Assembly: GCA_964486865.1 (NCBI GenBank)
Contig: CAZAOZ010000012.1
Coordinates: forward strand, 3,147 to 67,146
Direction of reading: 5' to 3'
DNA: 64,000 nt
From: Ga0077527 sp964486865
Lineage (GTDB): Bacteria > Pseudomonadota > Gammaproteobacteria > Burkholderiales > SG8-41
This document shows, one piece after another, positions 1 to 8,672 of this stretch (position 1 is the stretch's first letter; each line of letters starts with the position of its first letter). The notes beneath the pieces are model-generated. The model was not told the DNA's origin. It made no database searches and saw only the letters and a list, made by a program, of their open reading frames with translations. Both the position numbers and the translations under genes were made by a program.

Positions 1-549
1 CAGACCATCGCGTGGTCGTTTCCCGGCCTCGGCGTCGCCGTGTCGCCCTTCATGGAAGCCGCCCATTTTGAAGCCGGCGGCCAGGGTTACGACGTCTGGC
101 ATCTCTACGGCCTGCGGCCGTTTGCCGACAATGCGACCATGAGTAAACTGCGGCGCGAACTGCCGGCGCGCGTCGCACGCTGGGTCAAGGCGGACATCCC
201 CTATTGCCTCGATGACGGCCCCGCCCGCCATTGCATGAGCTGCCTGGGATTTGTGCTGCGCGCGCTATATCCGGGACGCGGCGACTCTCCGGCGATGCCG
301 CAGGATTTCTGGCGCACCGTAAATCCGGCCCGCTACTCGCCCAACGACCTGCTGCTGTACCTGACCGGCATGCTCGATCAGCCGAACCGCGCTGCGCGGC
401 TGCAGCGCATCAGCCGGCTGGAACTGCCGGCCGACCTGCGCAGCGATCTCGAGCGACTAGTCCATGCGATGGGCGCGCATGAGGCAGCGCCGGTGGCGCA
501 GAAACGCGCCGGCGCCCCGCGCAGCAGCGCATCACCCAAAAAACTGTAG
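1..549 (+). CDS. Unrecognised protein, 3' part only
   Basis: The reading frame is open from the first base of the window, so this is the C-terminal part (182 residues visible) of a gene that starts upstream; the GTG at 40 is probably internal. I do not recognise the family. The visible part has a Trp/Tyr-rich segment near GYDVWHLYGLRPF, then a segment with two close cysteines (HCMSCLG), a leucine-rich stretch and a basic, low-complexity tail. No signal peptide or membrane segment can be judged because the N-terminus is missing. It converges on dinB with 25 bases between the stops. Confidence 0.6.
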   Translation, partial: QTIAWSFPGLGVAVSPFMEAAHFEAGGQGYDVWHLYGLRPFADNATMSKLRRELPARVARWVKADIPYCLDDGPARHCMSCLGFVLRALYPGRGDSPAMPQDFWRTVNPARYSPNDLLLYLTGMLDQPNRAARLQRISRLELPADLRSDLERLVHAMGAHEAAPVAQKRAGAPRSSASPKKL

Positions 550-574
550 TTCGCGCCGGCCACCGGCTGAGCAT

Positions 575-1756
575 CTACAGCAACGTCTGCTGCCCGGCAG
601 CACCCTCCACCACCGCGCCGGGTTTCGACAACGCGCCCACCCGCACGCCGAGCAGGCGGATGCGCCGGTCGAGCGGCACGCGTTTGAGGCACTCGCCGGC
701 GGCGCGGCGGATCACTTTCGCGTCCTGCGTGGGCTGCTCAATCGTTAAATCGCGAGTCACGGTTTTGAAATTGTCATAGCGGATTTTCAGGCCGATGGTC
801 TTGCCGGCATAACCCTTGCGCTGCAAGTCACCCGCCACGCGCACGCACAGGGCGGTAAAGATCTCCGTCAGCCGCGCCTTGTCGCGCACCGGATGCAGAT
901 CGTCCTCAAATGTCGTCTCGCGGCTGATGGACCTGGGCTCGCTGTACGTCACCACCGGCCGGTCGTCGCGGCCGTGCGCCGCTTCGTGCATCCACGCGCC
1001 GTAGCTGTGGCCGAAATGTTTCACCAGCAGCGCCGGGTCGGCCTGCGCCAGATCGCCGACGGTGCGGATGCCCAGCGCCTCCAGCTTCGCATTCGCCTTC
1101 GGTCCGATGCCGTTGATCTTGCGCACTGCCAGCGGCCATACCAGCGTTTTGATCTCGTCCTCGCGGATCACGCTGATCCCGGCCGGCTTGTGCAGCTCCG
1201 AGGCGATTTTCGACAGCAGCTTGTTCGGCGTGATGCCGATGGAGCACGACAGTTGCGTCGTCTCGCGCACCGAACGCTGGATGTCGGTGGCAATGGCCCG
1301 CGCGCGCGCCCACGGGTCGGGCGCGCCGTCGGCGGCGCTGGCCGCCACCAGTTCCGTCAGATCGATGTAGATTTCATCGATGCCGCGATCCTCGACCTGC
1401 GGTGCAATCGCGCGCACGGCATCCTTGAACATTCTGGAATAGCGCCGGTAGGCGTCGAAATCCGCAGGCAGCAACGCCGCGTCCGGCGCCAGTTTTGCCG
1501 CCTTCATCAGACCCATGCCTGAATGCACGCCCAGCGCCCGCGCTTCGTAAGTAGCCGTGGTGATCACGCCGCGCCCGGTGTAGCCGCGCAGTGTGGAGAA
1601 TTCCGTATCGGCAGGATCGTTCTGCGCCGCGCGCCGCCGTCCGCCGACCACCACGGCCTTGCCGCGCAACTGCGGATAACGCAGCAGCTCGACCGATGCG
1701 TAAAACGCATCCATGTCGAGATGGGCGATGTAACGGGGATGCGCGGCGGGTTCCAT
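575..1756 (-). CDS. dinB: DNA polymerase IV (Y-family)
   Basis: Translesion DNA polymerase of the UmuC/DinB family, about 393 residues. The palm motif HLDMDAFYASVE lies near residue 12 and supplies the first catalytic Asp; the second acidic motif is GIDEIYID. The segment SIGITPNKLLSKIAS and the helix-hairpin-helix-like INGIGPKANAKLEALG follow in family order. An insertion of about 15 residues between VVVGG and RGVITTATYEAR is typical of Burkholderiales DinB as I remember it. The frame stays open to a TTG at 1795, but the ATG at 1756 puts the start immediately before the conserved region, so I prefer it. No LexA-type box (CTGT-N8-ACAG) is evident upstream. Confidence 0.95.
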   Translation of the reverse strand: MEPAAHPRYIAHLDMDAFYASVELLRYPQLRGKAVVVGGRRRAAQNDPADTEFSTLRGYTGRGVITTATYEARALGVHSGMGLMKAAKLAPDAALLPADFDAYRRYSRMFKDAVRAIAPQVEDRGIDEIYIDLTELVAASAADGAPDPWARARAIATDIQRSVRETTQLSCSIGITPNKLLSKIASELHKPAGISVIREDEIKTLVWPLAVRKINGIGPKANAKLEALGIRTVGDLAQADPALLVKHFGHSYGAWMHEAAHGRDDRPVVTYSEPRSISRETTFEDDLHPVRDKARLTEIFTALCVRVAGDLQRKGYAGKTIGLKIRYDNFKTVTRDLTIEQPTQDAKVIRRAAGECLKRVPLDRRIRLLGVRVGALSKPGAVVEGAAGQQTLL

Positions 1757-1855
1757 AATGCAGTCGTGCCGATTGATTCTACCCGCGGATGACAAGCCCG
1801 CGCCGTTCAGTGTCTAATCCGGCGTTCCGCAACCCTGACTGACGGGATCATCACC

Positions 1856-2590
1856 ATGACCGAAGTAACCGCCGCCCTACGTTCCGAATTCGCGCCGACC
1901 GGCACACTGCGCGTGGGCCTGAACATGAGCAACTTTCTGCTGACGCGCACCGACGCCGCGACGGGCAAACCGGCAGGCGTGGCGCATGACCTCGCGCTGG
2001 AACTCGGCCGCCGCCTCGGCCTCACCGTTGAATTCGTGCCGCACCCGAATCCCGGTGCGCTGGCCGATGCCGCGAACAAGAACATCTGGGATGTGGGTTT
2101 TCTCGGTGCCGAACCGGCACGCGCGAACGAAATTGACTTCACCGCGGCTTATGTCGAAATCGATTCCACCTATCTGGTGCCGCCGGGCTCTGCCCTGAAA
2201 CATGCCGGTGAAGTGGATCGCAAGGGCGTGAGAATCATCGTGCCAGCCAAAGCCGCTTACGAGCTGTATCTCACGCGCACCATCAAAAACGCCGAGCTGG
2301 TCAAGGAAGCCGGCGCCGATGCGTCATTCAAGCGTTTCGTCGATGAAAAATTCGACGCTCTCGCCGGCCTGCGCCCACGCCTCGTTTCCGACCAGGCCAA
2401 ACTGCCGGGCTCGCGCATTGTCGAAGGCCGCTTTACCGCCGTGCAGCAGGCAGCCGGGGTACCGAAAGGCCGCCCCGCGGCAGCCCGATACCTCGCCGCG
2501 TTCATCGAGGATGTGAAAGCCGCGGGACTGGTCGCCAAGGCCATTGCGGACAACAAGGTCGTCGGCCTGACCATCGCTGCCGCGGCGTAA
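1856..2590 (+). CDS. SBP_bac_3-like solute-binding protein without signal peptide
   Basis: A 244-residue protein with the look of a polar amino-acid ABC-transporter binding protein (family 3): GTLRVGLNMSNF near the N-terminus, the GVAHDLALELGRRLGL segment and the WDVGFLGAEPAR region. It starts directly with MTEVTAALRSEF and has no hydrophobic leader, which is odd for a periplasmic receptor. The N-terminus may be misplaced, or the protein may be a cytoplasmic sensor-like binding protein. No ABC permease or ATPase is nearby. The AraC regulator 61 bases downstream on the same strand could be a partner, but this is only positional. Confidence 0.75.
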   Translation: MTEVTAALRSEFAPTGTLRVGLNMSNFLLTRTDAATGKPAGVAHDLALELGRRLGLTVEFVPHPNPGALADAANKNIWDVGFLGAEPARANEIDFTAAYVEIDSTYLVPPGSALKHAGEVDRKGVRIIVPAKAAYELYLTRTIKNAELVKEAGADASFKRFVDEKFDALAGLRPRLVSDQAKLPGSRIVEGRFTAVQQAAGVPKGRPAAARYLAAFIEDVKAAGLVAKAIADNKVVGLTIAAAA

Positions 2591-2651
2591 ACCGCGCCGG
2601 GCGCTGCTCGCACTTATTCAACAATCCAGACCGGAATCGACGGATTTCAGC

Positions 2652-3554
2652 GTGGCGCGCACCATCAAAACCTATCTGACGACCGAACGCGCCACGCACG
2701 GCGACTTCTGGATCCGCAACGAAAACCGGGCGTCGCACGCCGAACACGCCCATCGCCACGAATTCTTCCAGATCCAGGTCAATCTCGAGGGTACAACGCG
2801 CCATTACATCGGCGCCGCCGAGCGCCGGCTGGAACCCGGTTCTCTCGCATTTGTATTGCCTTACCGCGTACATCTGGGTGGACGGCCCGCAAACTCGCGT
2901 TTTTACGTCATCAATTTCCAGCAGAACTTTTTGTTCCCCGACCTTAACGTCGATCCGCTGGAACTGGAAAACGTGCCGATTGCCCAAGCCCCGCTGCTGG
3001 CGCCGTTCCTGTTCCAGGACACGCTGGATTTCGTGCTCAGGGACGCCGATCTGGAGCTCGTACGCAACGCCTGCGGGAAAATGATGGCCGAGCATGCCCG
3101 CCGCAGCCTGTTTTCGCGCGACATTATCCGCGCCAACTTGGCGCTGCTGATCGGCACGGTGTGTGAACGGTTCGAGAAACCGCTGTCCCTGGCCGATGGG
3201 CATGCACAGCAGCGTCACCATACACAGACCCTCGCCCGCGTGATGCGCTACATCCGGGAAAATCTTTCCGGGGACATTACACTCGCCAAAGCTGCGCGCG
3301 CGGCCAACCTGTCGCCAAATTACCTGACAAACCTGCTCAAACAGGAAACCGGCAAGACTTTCACCAGTCTGGTGACTTCCCGGCGCATGGAAAAAGCGCG
3401 GGAATTGCTCACCCATACGACGCTACGGGTGTCGGAGATCGCCGGCGCCGCCGGCTTCGAGGACGAAGCCTACTTCAATCGGCGCTTCAGGCAGTATTTC
3501 CACACCTCGCCGGCCGCCTACCGCGACAGGGAAACGCCTGCTGCGGTGCGATGA
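2652..3554 (+). CDS. AraC-family transcriptional regulator
   Basis: A 300-residue regulator with an N-terminal cupin-like sensor (HAHRHEFFQIQ, then EPGSLAFVLPYRVH) and a C-terminal double helix-turn-helix domain. The DNA-binding part begins near MRYIRENLSGDITLAKAA, continues with NLSPNYLTNLLKQ and ends with the AraC signature segment EIAGAAGFEDEAYFNRRFR and the typical FHTSPAAYR. The start is a GTG at 2652. It stands just upstream of the sulfur-themed gene run that begins at 3654 and could control it; that is inferred from position alone. Confidence 0.9.
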   Translation: MARTIKTYLTTERATHGDFWIRNENRASHAEHAHRHEFFQIQVNLEGTTRHYIGAAERRLEPGSLAFVLPYRVHLGGRPANSRFYVINFQQNFLFPDLNVDPLELENVPIAQAPLLAPFLFQDTLDFVLRDADLELVRNACGKMMAEHARRSLFSRDIIRANLALLIGTVCERFEKPLSLADGHAQQRHHTQTLARVMRYIRENLSGDITLAKAARAANLSPNYLTNLLKQETGKTFTSLVTSRRMEKARELLTHTTLRVSEIAGAAGFEDEAYFNRRFRQYFHTSPAAYRDRETPAAVR

Positions 3555-3653
3555 TGGATTTCTCCAACAAAATCCCGGTTTCTTCCTTGCGGCCTCGCAC
3601 GCAAGACCCTTAGCCTCACCCTTGGCCCACACCTGCAGGAGGTTCGCCACATC

Positions 3654-4066
3654 ATGGTCATCAAAGCCAGTGTCGTCATGTTATCCGGCACACAATTGCT
3701 CGGCACGGCACGCAGCCGCACCGTAGTCACCGACCGCCCCCTTGATGAGGGCGGCACCGATGTCGGTTTCACCTCCGGTGAAATGCTGCTGCTCGCAATC
3801 GGTTCCTGCGCTTCGTCGGGAGGTCTGCGCCGGCACTTCGCGGAAAAAGCATACCCTGCGGCAACCTCCGCACCGATGTCCGATTCGACGCGCCGACCGC
3901 TCCCGGACGCCGCGACCGCATCGTCATCGACCTGACGATGGATGAAGCCCTGTGCATCGACAGGCAGGGCATCAGGGCCGCCGCCCTGTCCGGCGGGGTC
4001 ACCAGTCGCCTTGCGGCAGGGTCGGACATGGAAATCAGAATCAACGGCAAACCATGCTCCGGATAG
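3654..4066 (+). pseudogene. OsmC/Ohr-family protein, frameshifted
   Basis: Translation from the ATG at 3654 (good AGGAGG upstream) gives an OsmC-like N-terminal half with the conserved Cys segment GEMLLLAIGSCASS (Cys52). At the A5 run 3844-3848 the homology moves to another frame: residues after AEK continue as SIPCGNLRTDVRF and run to a TAG at 4064-4066 (ending INGKPCSG). One extra A in that run would restore a single reading frame of about 137 residues. The second redox Cys of the family is not apparent in the C-terminal half. It may be a real pseudogene, a homopolymer sequencing error, or slippage. An intact paralogue lies at 7736. Confidence 0.8.
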
Positions 4067-4122
4067 CGCACTCCGCAATCCGGCGCTGACGACATAAAAA
4101 CAGGCATCCACTGGAGGAACCC

Positions 4123-5103
4123 ATGATAACAATCCGGAACAATGCATTACTCGGAGTCCTGATCGCGCTGGCGGCGACGCCGGCGTGGTCACAAGGCAGT
4201 GCAGCGGGTTATCCCGCAAAGCCCATCCGCATCGTCGTGCCTACCGCGCCGGGCGGGGGTGTCGATGCCTCGGCGCGCATCATCGGCCAGAAACTTCTGG
4301 AAGTTTGGGGACAGCCCGTCCTCGTGGACAATCGCGGCGGCGCCTCGGGCATCATCGGCGCCGAGATCGTGGCCCGCGCCCCCGCCGACGGCCACACGCT
4401 GCTGGTCACACCGACCACGTTCAGCACCAACGTGAGCCTGTTCAAAAAACTGCCCTACGATACACGCAAGGATTTCATTCCGATATCCCTGATCTCCAAA
4501 GAGCCGAACATACTGATGGTACATCCCTCACTGCCGGTGAAATCCGTAAAGGACCTGGTTGCCCTGGCCAAGCGCAGGCCGGCGGACCTCAACTTCGGTT
4601 TCGGAGGGGTCGGGAGTACAGCCAGCCTTTCCGGCGAATTGTTCAAACTCAAGGCGGGTGTGAATATGGCCGGCGTGTCTTTCAAGGGTAATGGCCCGGC
4701 CGTTACGGCGTTGGTGGCGGGAGAAGTCCAGGTGATGTTTCCCGGACTGCCTGCAACATTGTCGATGATCAAATCCGGCAAATTGCGCGCGCTGGCCATA
4801 ACGTCCTCGAAACGTTCGTCGTACCTGCCGGACGTGCCGACCATGGCGGAAGCGGGCATTCCCGGATTCGAGGTAACCAACTGGATCGGCGCTCTGGCAC
4901 CCGCGCAGACCCCCGGAGAAATCGTCAAAAAGCTGAACGCCGGGCTGGTGCAGATTCTCGCCATGCCCGCCACCAGGGAACGTTTCGCTGTTGTCGGCGT
5001 GACACCCGACAGCAGTACCGTCGATGAATTCAGGATGTTTCTTCATTCGGAAATCGAGCGCTGGGGCCATGTGGTCAAGGCGGCCGGCATTCCAGTCAAC
5101 TGA
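4123..5103 (+). CDS. Bug/TctC-family solute-binding protein (1)
   Basis: Exported tripartite-tricarboxylate-transporter receptor, 326 residues. An N-terminal hydrophobic leader ends near AWSQG; the mature protein opens with GYPAKPIRIVVP. The first ligand loop is APGGGVDAS and the second DNRGGASGIIGAE, followed by ARAPADGHTLL and the HPSLPVKSVKDL helix. These are the conserved carboxylate-binding elements of the family. It is the first intact gene in the plus-strand run and is followed 19 bases later by the cupin gene. No membrane subunits are present, so it must share a TctAB pair encoded elsewhere or act with a sensor. Confidence 0.93.
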   Translation: MITIRNNALLGVLIALAATPAWSQGSAAGYPAKPIRIVVPTAPGGGVDASARIIGQKLLEVWGQPVLVDNRGGASGIIGAEIVARAPADGHTLLVTPTTFSTNVSLFKKLPYDTRKDFIPISLISKEPNILMVHPSLPVKSVKDLVALAKRRPADLNFGFGGVGSTASLSGELFKLKAGVNMAGVSFKGNGPAVTALVAGEVQVMFPGLPATLSMIKSGKLRALAITSSKRSSYLPDVPTMAEAGIPGFEVTNWIGALAPAQTPGEIVKKLNAGLVQILAMPATRERFAVVGVTPDSSTVDEFRMFLHSEIERWGHVVKAAGIPVN

Positions 5104-5122
5104 ACGTGCAAGGGAAAATCAC

Positions 5123-5644
5123 ATGGCTTATACGCTCGACGCATTCTACGGCGACGCACGAACCCTCCTGAAGGCCGATTCCGGCCCCGCCGGCGTCGAA
5201 CAGGTCCGCAAAAAAATGGAAATCCTGGTCAGCGACCCCGGATTCGTGGCGGAGCATTTTCACGAGAGCGTCAAGTACGGCCCGCGCCGGCTGTTCGTCG
5301 ATCCCGAAATCGGCTTCGAAGTGCTGGGCTATCGCGCGGAAAAAGCCCGTCATTCTCCCGCGCACGACCATGGCGATTCCTGGGCGCTGTATGCCCAGGT
5401 GCGCGATTACACCGAGATGACCGAATACACCCGCCTCGACGACGGCAAGGATCCGGACAACGCAACGCTCGGCATCAAGTCCAAATACAAACTCGAGAAG
5501 GGCCAGGTCGGCACATACTGGGGCAGCCAGTTGCATTCGACATACACGCCCATCGACTGCTGTTACCTGCGGGTTACCGGCACCGACCTGGAAAAGCGGC
5601 CGCGCGTGCGCATCGACCAGAACACCGGAAAAATAATGAAGTAG
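5123..5644 (+). CDS. Cupin / cysteine-dioxygenase-like protein
   Basis: A 173-residue cytosolic protein whose centre holds the cupin metal motif PAHDHGDSWALY (His81, His83) and a later His138 in GSQLHST, a plausible three-histidine iron site as in thiol dioxygenases. The substrate is unknown. The upstream frame is open to 5024, but the ATG at 5123 follows AGGGAAAA and gives a sensible N-terminus. The next start in the run comes from the overlapping remnant at 5644. The nearby rhodanese and OsmC genes make an organosulfur substrate attractive, but this is inference from context. Confidence 0.7.
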   Translation: MAYTLDAFYGDARTLLKADSGPAGVEQVRKKMEILVSDPGFVAEHFHESVKYGPRRLFVDPEIGFEVLGYRAEKARHSPAHDHGDSWALYAQVRDYTEMTEYTRLDDGKDPDNATLGIKSKYKLEKGQVGTYWGSQLHSTYTPIDCCYLRVTGTDLEKRPRVRIDQNTGKIMK

Positions 5645-5760
5645 TAAAGGTCGGGGTCTCCGACGGCATACCGGACGGGTTTGCAGCTTTCATCGATTCC
5701 AAAATCGGCAATTGGAGCAAGTCCATCAAGAACGCTGGAGTCAAAAAGGAAGAACTGTGA
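5644..5760 (+). pseudogene. C-terminal remnant of a Bug gene
   Basis: Immediately after the cupin stop, frame 5644-5760 reads as a typical Bug C-terminus: GIPDGFAAFIDSKIGNW followed by an AGV-K ending, then TGA. It resembles the C-termini of the intact Bug proteins in this window. No start or upstream body remains. Its TGA overlaps the GTG start of the next Bug gene (GTGA at 5757-5760) and its last codons carry that gene's AAGGAAG ribosome-binding site. It looks like the scar of a deletion or of partial replacement of one Bug gene by another. Confidence 0.7.
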
Positions 5761-6725
5761 CCAGGAAACTGCCTTTGACATTTTTAGTTGCAATATTTGC
5801 AGTTGCGTCAACGGCCGCGTACGGGGCGGAGCGTTACCCAACAAAACCGGTACGCCTGATCGTGCCGTTTGCCCCCGGAGGCAACGTCGATATCGTCACG
5901 CGAGTAATTGCGCGCAAGCTCGCGGAAAATATCGGCCAGCAGGTAGTGGTTGATAATCGTGCCGGTGCAGGAGGAGTCATCGGGACCGAGCTTGCCGCAC
6001 GCGCACCGGCCGACGGTTACACGCTGGTCATGGTCACCGCCAGTCACCTCACCAATCCGGGTTTGCGTAAACTTCCTTACGATACCGAAAAGGATTTCGC
6101 GCCGGTTTCCGTCGTTGTTGACGTGCCCGTCATTCTGGTTGTTCATCCGTCACTGCCAGTGCGGACCGTAACTGAATTGATTGCCTTGGCAAAAGCCAAG
6201 CCGGGGTCCCTCAACTTTGGCTCGGGCGGAGCGGGAACGGGCGCTCACCTCGCAGCCGAGTTACTGAAGAGCGCTGCCAAAGTGGATATTGTGCATATTC
6301 CGTACAAGGGTATCGGACTCGCGCTGGTCGATCTTCTCGGCGGGCAGATTCAGATGATGTTTTCCGCGATGCCTTCGGTTATTCCGCATGTGCGCCAAAG
6401 CAGGCTCAGGGCCCTCGGGGTCGCGGCAGCAAAACGCGTACCGGCCCTGCCGGACTTGCCTGCCATCCGAGAAACCGGTGTGTCAAACGTGGAAGCCAGC
6501 GTCAGTTTCACGCTGCTCGCACCCGCGGCCACATCCAAAAAAACCATCGCCTATCTGAACAAAGAGATCGTCAAAACACTCGGCGCACCGGAAACAAATG
6601 AACGGCTGGTGAGCGAAGGTGCGATTCCGGTGGGCAGTTCTCCTGATGAGGCTGCGCGCTTCGTGACCAGTGAAATCGCCCGCTGGAACCGGGTCACAAA
6701 AACCTTGGGCTTGCGCCTCGACTGA
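5757..6725 (+). CDS. Bug/TctC-family solute-binding protein (2)
   Basis: A 322-residue exported receptor. I chose the GTG at 5757 because AAGGAAG lies 4-10 bases upstream and the resulting leader (VTRKLPLTFLVAIF) is a clean signal peptide ending near AYGAE. Ligand loops: VPFAPGGNVDIV and DNRAGAGGVIGTE, followed by ARAPADGYTL. The frame can be extended upstream to 5712, but that would add a charged, non-signal stretch. The rhodanese gene follows after 69 bases. Confidence 0.93.
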   Translation: MTRKLPLTFLVAIFAVASTAAYGAERYPTKPVRLIVPFAPGGNVDIVTRVIARKLAENIGQQVVVDNRAGAGGVIGTELAARAPADGYTLVMVTASHLTNPGLRKLPYDTEKDFAPVSVVVDVPVILVVHPSLPVRTVTELIALAKAKPGSLNFGSGGAGTGAHLAAELLKSAAKVDIVHIPYKGIGLALVDLLGGQIQMMFSAMPSVIPHVRQSRLRALGVAAAKRVPALPDLPAIRETGVSNVEASVSFTLLAPAATSKKTIAYLNKEIVKTLGAPETNERLVSEGAIPVGSSPDEAARFVTSEIARWNRVTKTLGLRLD

Positions 6726-6794
6726 GGATCATGAATTTTCAAACCACACCGCGTTGCCATGCAACGATCACCAATCAACAGGGAAGGAAATAAA

Positions 6795-7655
6795 GTGAAT
6801 TTACGGGAAAATCAGAAAACAGAGGCATTGGTCGATCCGGCGTGGGTCGCCGCCCACAAGGACGATCCGGATGTCGTCCTGATCGACATCGCCGGCCTTG
6901 GACAGGATGAACTGCAGGCCTACAAGGCAGGTCACGTGCCGGGCGCCTACGGCTGGAAGTGGAAAGACATGCTGTGGGAAACGCACATGCGTGATTTCCC
7001 GTCTCCGGAAGAATTTGCGAGGCGCCTCGGCGCAGCCGGCATCGACAATGACACTACCGTGGTGTTTTATGGTGAAGGCGTTCAATTCGGCATCTACGCC
7101 TGGTGGGTGTTCCGCTACTGCGGCCACGAGAAAGTGCGCATCCTCGATGGCGCGCGCTATCAGTGGGCAAAAGAGGGGCGTCCACTGGTCACCGACGTAC
7201 CGGCACCCCGCCCCGCAAAAAAATACCACCCGGTTGCCCGCATTGAAAGCATGCGCATCCTGCGCGATGACGTTTTTAAATCACTGGGAAACAACCAGAC
7301 CCTGCTGCTCGACGGCAGATCACACGAGGAATACCGCGGCGAGCGGGTAGGCGCGACCGGTGGTCCCGATGTGGGCGCGATGTGTTATGGACGAATTCCC
7401 GGCGCACGCCATCTCTTTTTTGACGACCTGCTGAACCCTACCAAGACTCTGAAATCCAGAGAGGAATTAGAGCACCTGGTCAATGCCTGCGGCGTGAAGC
7501 CGGACAAGGACATCATCGTGTACTGCCGTCTCAGCCACCGTGCAACGGTTTTGTATCTCGCTCTTACCCAAATCGTCGGAATTGAACGGGTAAAAGTGTA
7601 TGACGGCTCCTGGACTGAATGGGGAAACGTGGTCGGCCTTCCGATCGAGCGTTGA
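6795..7655 (+). CDS. Two-domain rhodanese (thiosulfate/mercaptopyruvate sulfurtransferase type)
   Basis: A 286-residue protein of two rhodanese domains. The N-terminal domain (about residues 10-135) lacks the catalytic Cys; the C-terminal domain (about 155-286) carries it as Cys244 in YCRLSHRA. This inactive-plus-active layout is normal for the SseA/thiosulfate sulfurtransferase family, which moves sulfane sulfur from thiosulfate or 3-mercaptopyruvate to an acceptor. There is no export signal. The GTG at 6795 has a strong GGGAAGGAAA upstream, better than the ATG at 6759. A broken copy of the second domain lies at 8916. Confidence 0.92.
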   Translation: MNLRENQKTEALVDPAWVAAHKDDPDVVLIDIAGLGQDELQAYKAGHVPGAYGWKWKDMLWETHMRDFPSPEEFARRLGAAGIDNDTTVVFYGEGVQFGIYAWWVFRYCGHEKVRILDGARYQWAKEGRPLVTDVPAPRPAKKYHPVARIESMRILRDDVFKSLGNNQTLLLDGRSHEEYRGERVGATGGPDVGAMCYGRIPGARHLFFDDLLNPTKTLKSREELEHLVNACGVKPDKDIIVYCRLSHRATVLYLALTQIVGIERVKVYDGSWTEWGNVVGLPIER

Positions 7656-7735
7656 TTTACCCAGCTACCGTCAATCACATATCCAGGCACCGCCGTTCGC
7701 CTGGTCATTAAACCTTGAATAAAGCGAGAACCCCG

Positions 7736-8158
7736 ATGAGTAATGGAAAACTGCAGGTGAACGTACGCCGGATTGAAGGCAAGAGACTCGAAGTGTCTGC
7801 ACGCGGCAACCGCCTGATCGTTGATCAGATCTATGCCGACGGCGGGGAGGATATCGGATTCCGGCCTACGGAACTCCTGCTGGGCGCCCTCGGGGCCTGC
7901 ACCATGGGCACGGTGCTGACGTTCTGCGACAACATGAAAATTCCTGTTGAGTCCTTCACCATCGGCGTCGAGGGGAAACGGGAACCCGCGCCCGAGCGGA
8001 TCAGCGAAATACAGGTTTCGATCAGCATTGAGGGAGACATTCCTGCTGAACGACTGGACACGCTCAAGCGTGTCGCAAACGGCTGCAGGATTCACTACAC
8101 AATCACGCACTCCCCGAAAATCGGGATTGACCTGAACTCAGGCGGCAAGACCGTCTGA
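7736..8158 (+). CDS. OsmC/Ohr-family protein
   Basis: A 140-residue OsmC-fold protein. The family redox cysteines appear as Cys55 (GALGACTMG) and Cys117 (ANGCRIHY), with an extra Cys64. Family members reduce organic hydroperoxides or act on other small electrophiles or persulfides using the Cys pair. I start at the ATG at 7736; a TTG at 7715 is possible. It sits between rhodanese and gcvH in the same orientation. It is the intact counterpart of the frameshifted OsmC at 3654, although the two are clearly diverged. Confidence 0.88.
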   Translation: MSNGKLQVNVRRIEGKRLEVSARGNRLIVDQIYADGGEDIGFRPTELLLGALGACTMGTVLTFCDNMKIPVESFTIGVEGKREPAPERISEIQVSISIEGDIPAERLDTLKRVANGCRIHYTITHSPKIGIDLNSGGKTV

Positions 8159-8208
8159 CGGGCACGCTAACGCGTGCGCCCCATGTTCACATATATCCGA
8201 GAAAGCAA

Positions 8209-8595
8209 ATGATTCCTGAAAACCTGAAATACATGGAAAGCCACGAGTGGGCAAAAATCGCAGCTGACGGCACGGTGGAAGTCGGCATCACTTTTCATGC
8301 GCAGGAGCAACTGGGTGACGTCGTATTCGTCCAGCCGCCTGAACCGGGATCCTTGGTCAAGCAGGGGAGTGCCTGTGCGGTGATCGAGTCGGTCAAGTCG
8401 GCATCAGACATCCACGCGCCGGTATCGGGCGTGGTGTTCGCAACAAATCAGGAACTGGCGGCCCGCCCGGAACTGGTCAACAGCGACCCCTACGGGACAT
8501 GGATGTTCCGCATCAAACCCGGCAACCCGGACGAGTTCGGCGCATTGCTCGATGCCGCCGGTTACCGGAAATTCGTCGAATCCGGAACGCATTAA
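8209..8595 (+). CDS. gcvH: Glycine-cleavage H-like lipoyl carrier protein
   Basis: A 128-residue protein with the complete H-protein signature: SHEWAKI near the N-terminus, the VGITFHAQEQLGDVVFV strand region, the lipoylation site ESVKSASD (Lys63) and the C-terminal NSDPYGTWMFRIKP. It is an orphan: no gcvT, gcvP or lipoate-ligase gene is in the window. It may serve a glycine-cleavage system elsewhere. Because it ends a run with rhodanese and OsmC genes, a role as a lipoyl carrier in sulfur metabolism is possible but unproven; the sequence itself looks like an ordinary H protein. Confidence 0.9.
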   Translation: MIPENLKYMESHEWAKIAADGTVEVGITFHAQEQLGDVVFVQPPEPGSLVKQGSACAVIESVKSASDIHAPVSGVVFATNQELAARPELVNSDPYGTWMFRIKPGNPDEFGALLDAAGYRKFVESGTH

Positions 8596-8672
8596 GCGCT
8601 TCCCGGCCGGTTCTGTTACAAGGCGCGACGCCCGCTTCCTCAGCCGCCACACCCGGCGCATGCCGAGACGCG

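Noticed and set aside
3844..3848. Programmed -1 frameshift in the OsmC gene.
   Set aside because: The site GCG GAA AAA GC does not form a canonical X XXY YYZ heptamer and no pseudoknot was seen; homopolymer error or mutation is more likely.
8209..8595. GcvH as the lipoate-binding protein of a heterodisulfide-reductase-like sulfur oxidation system.
   Set aside because: No Hdr-like, TusA, DsrE or lipoate-assembly genes are present, and the sequence looks like an ordinary H protein.
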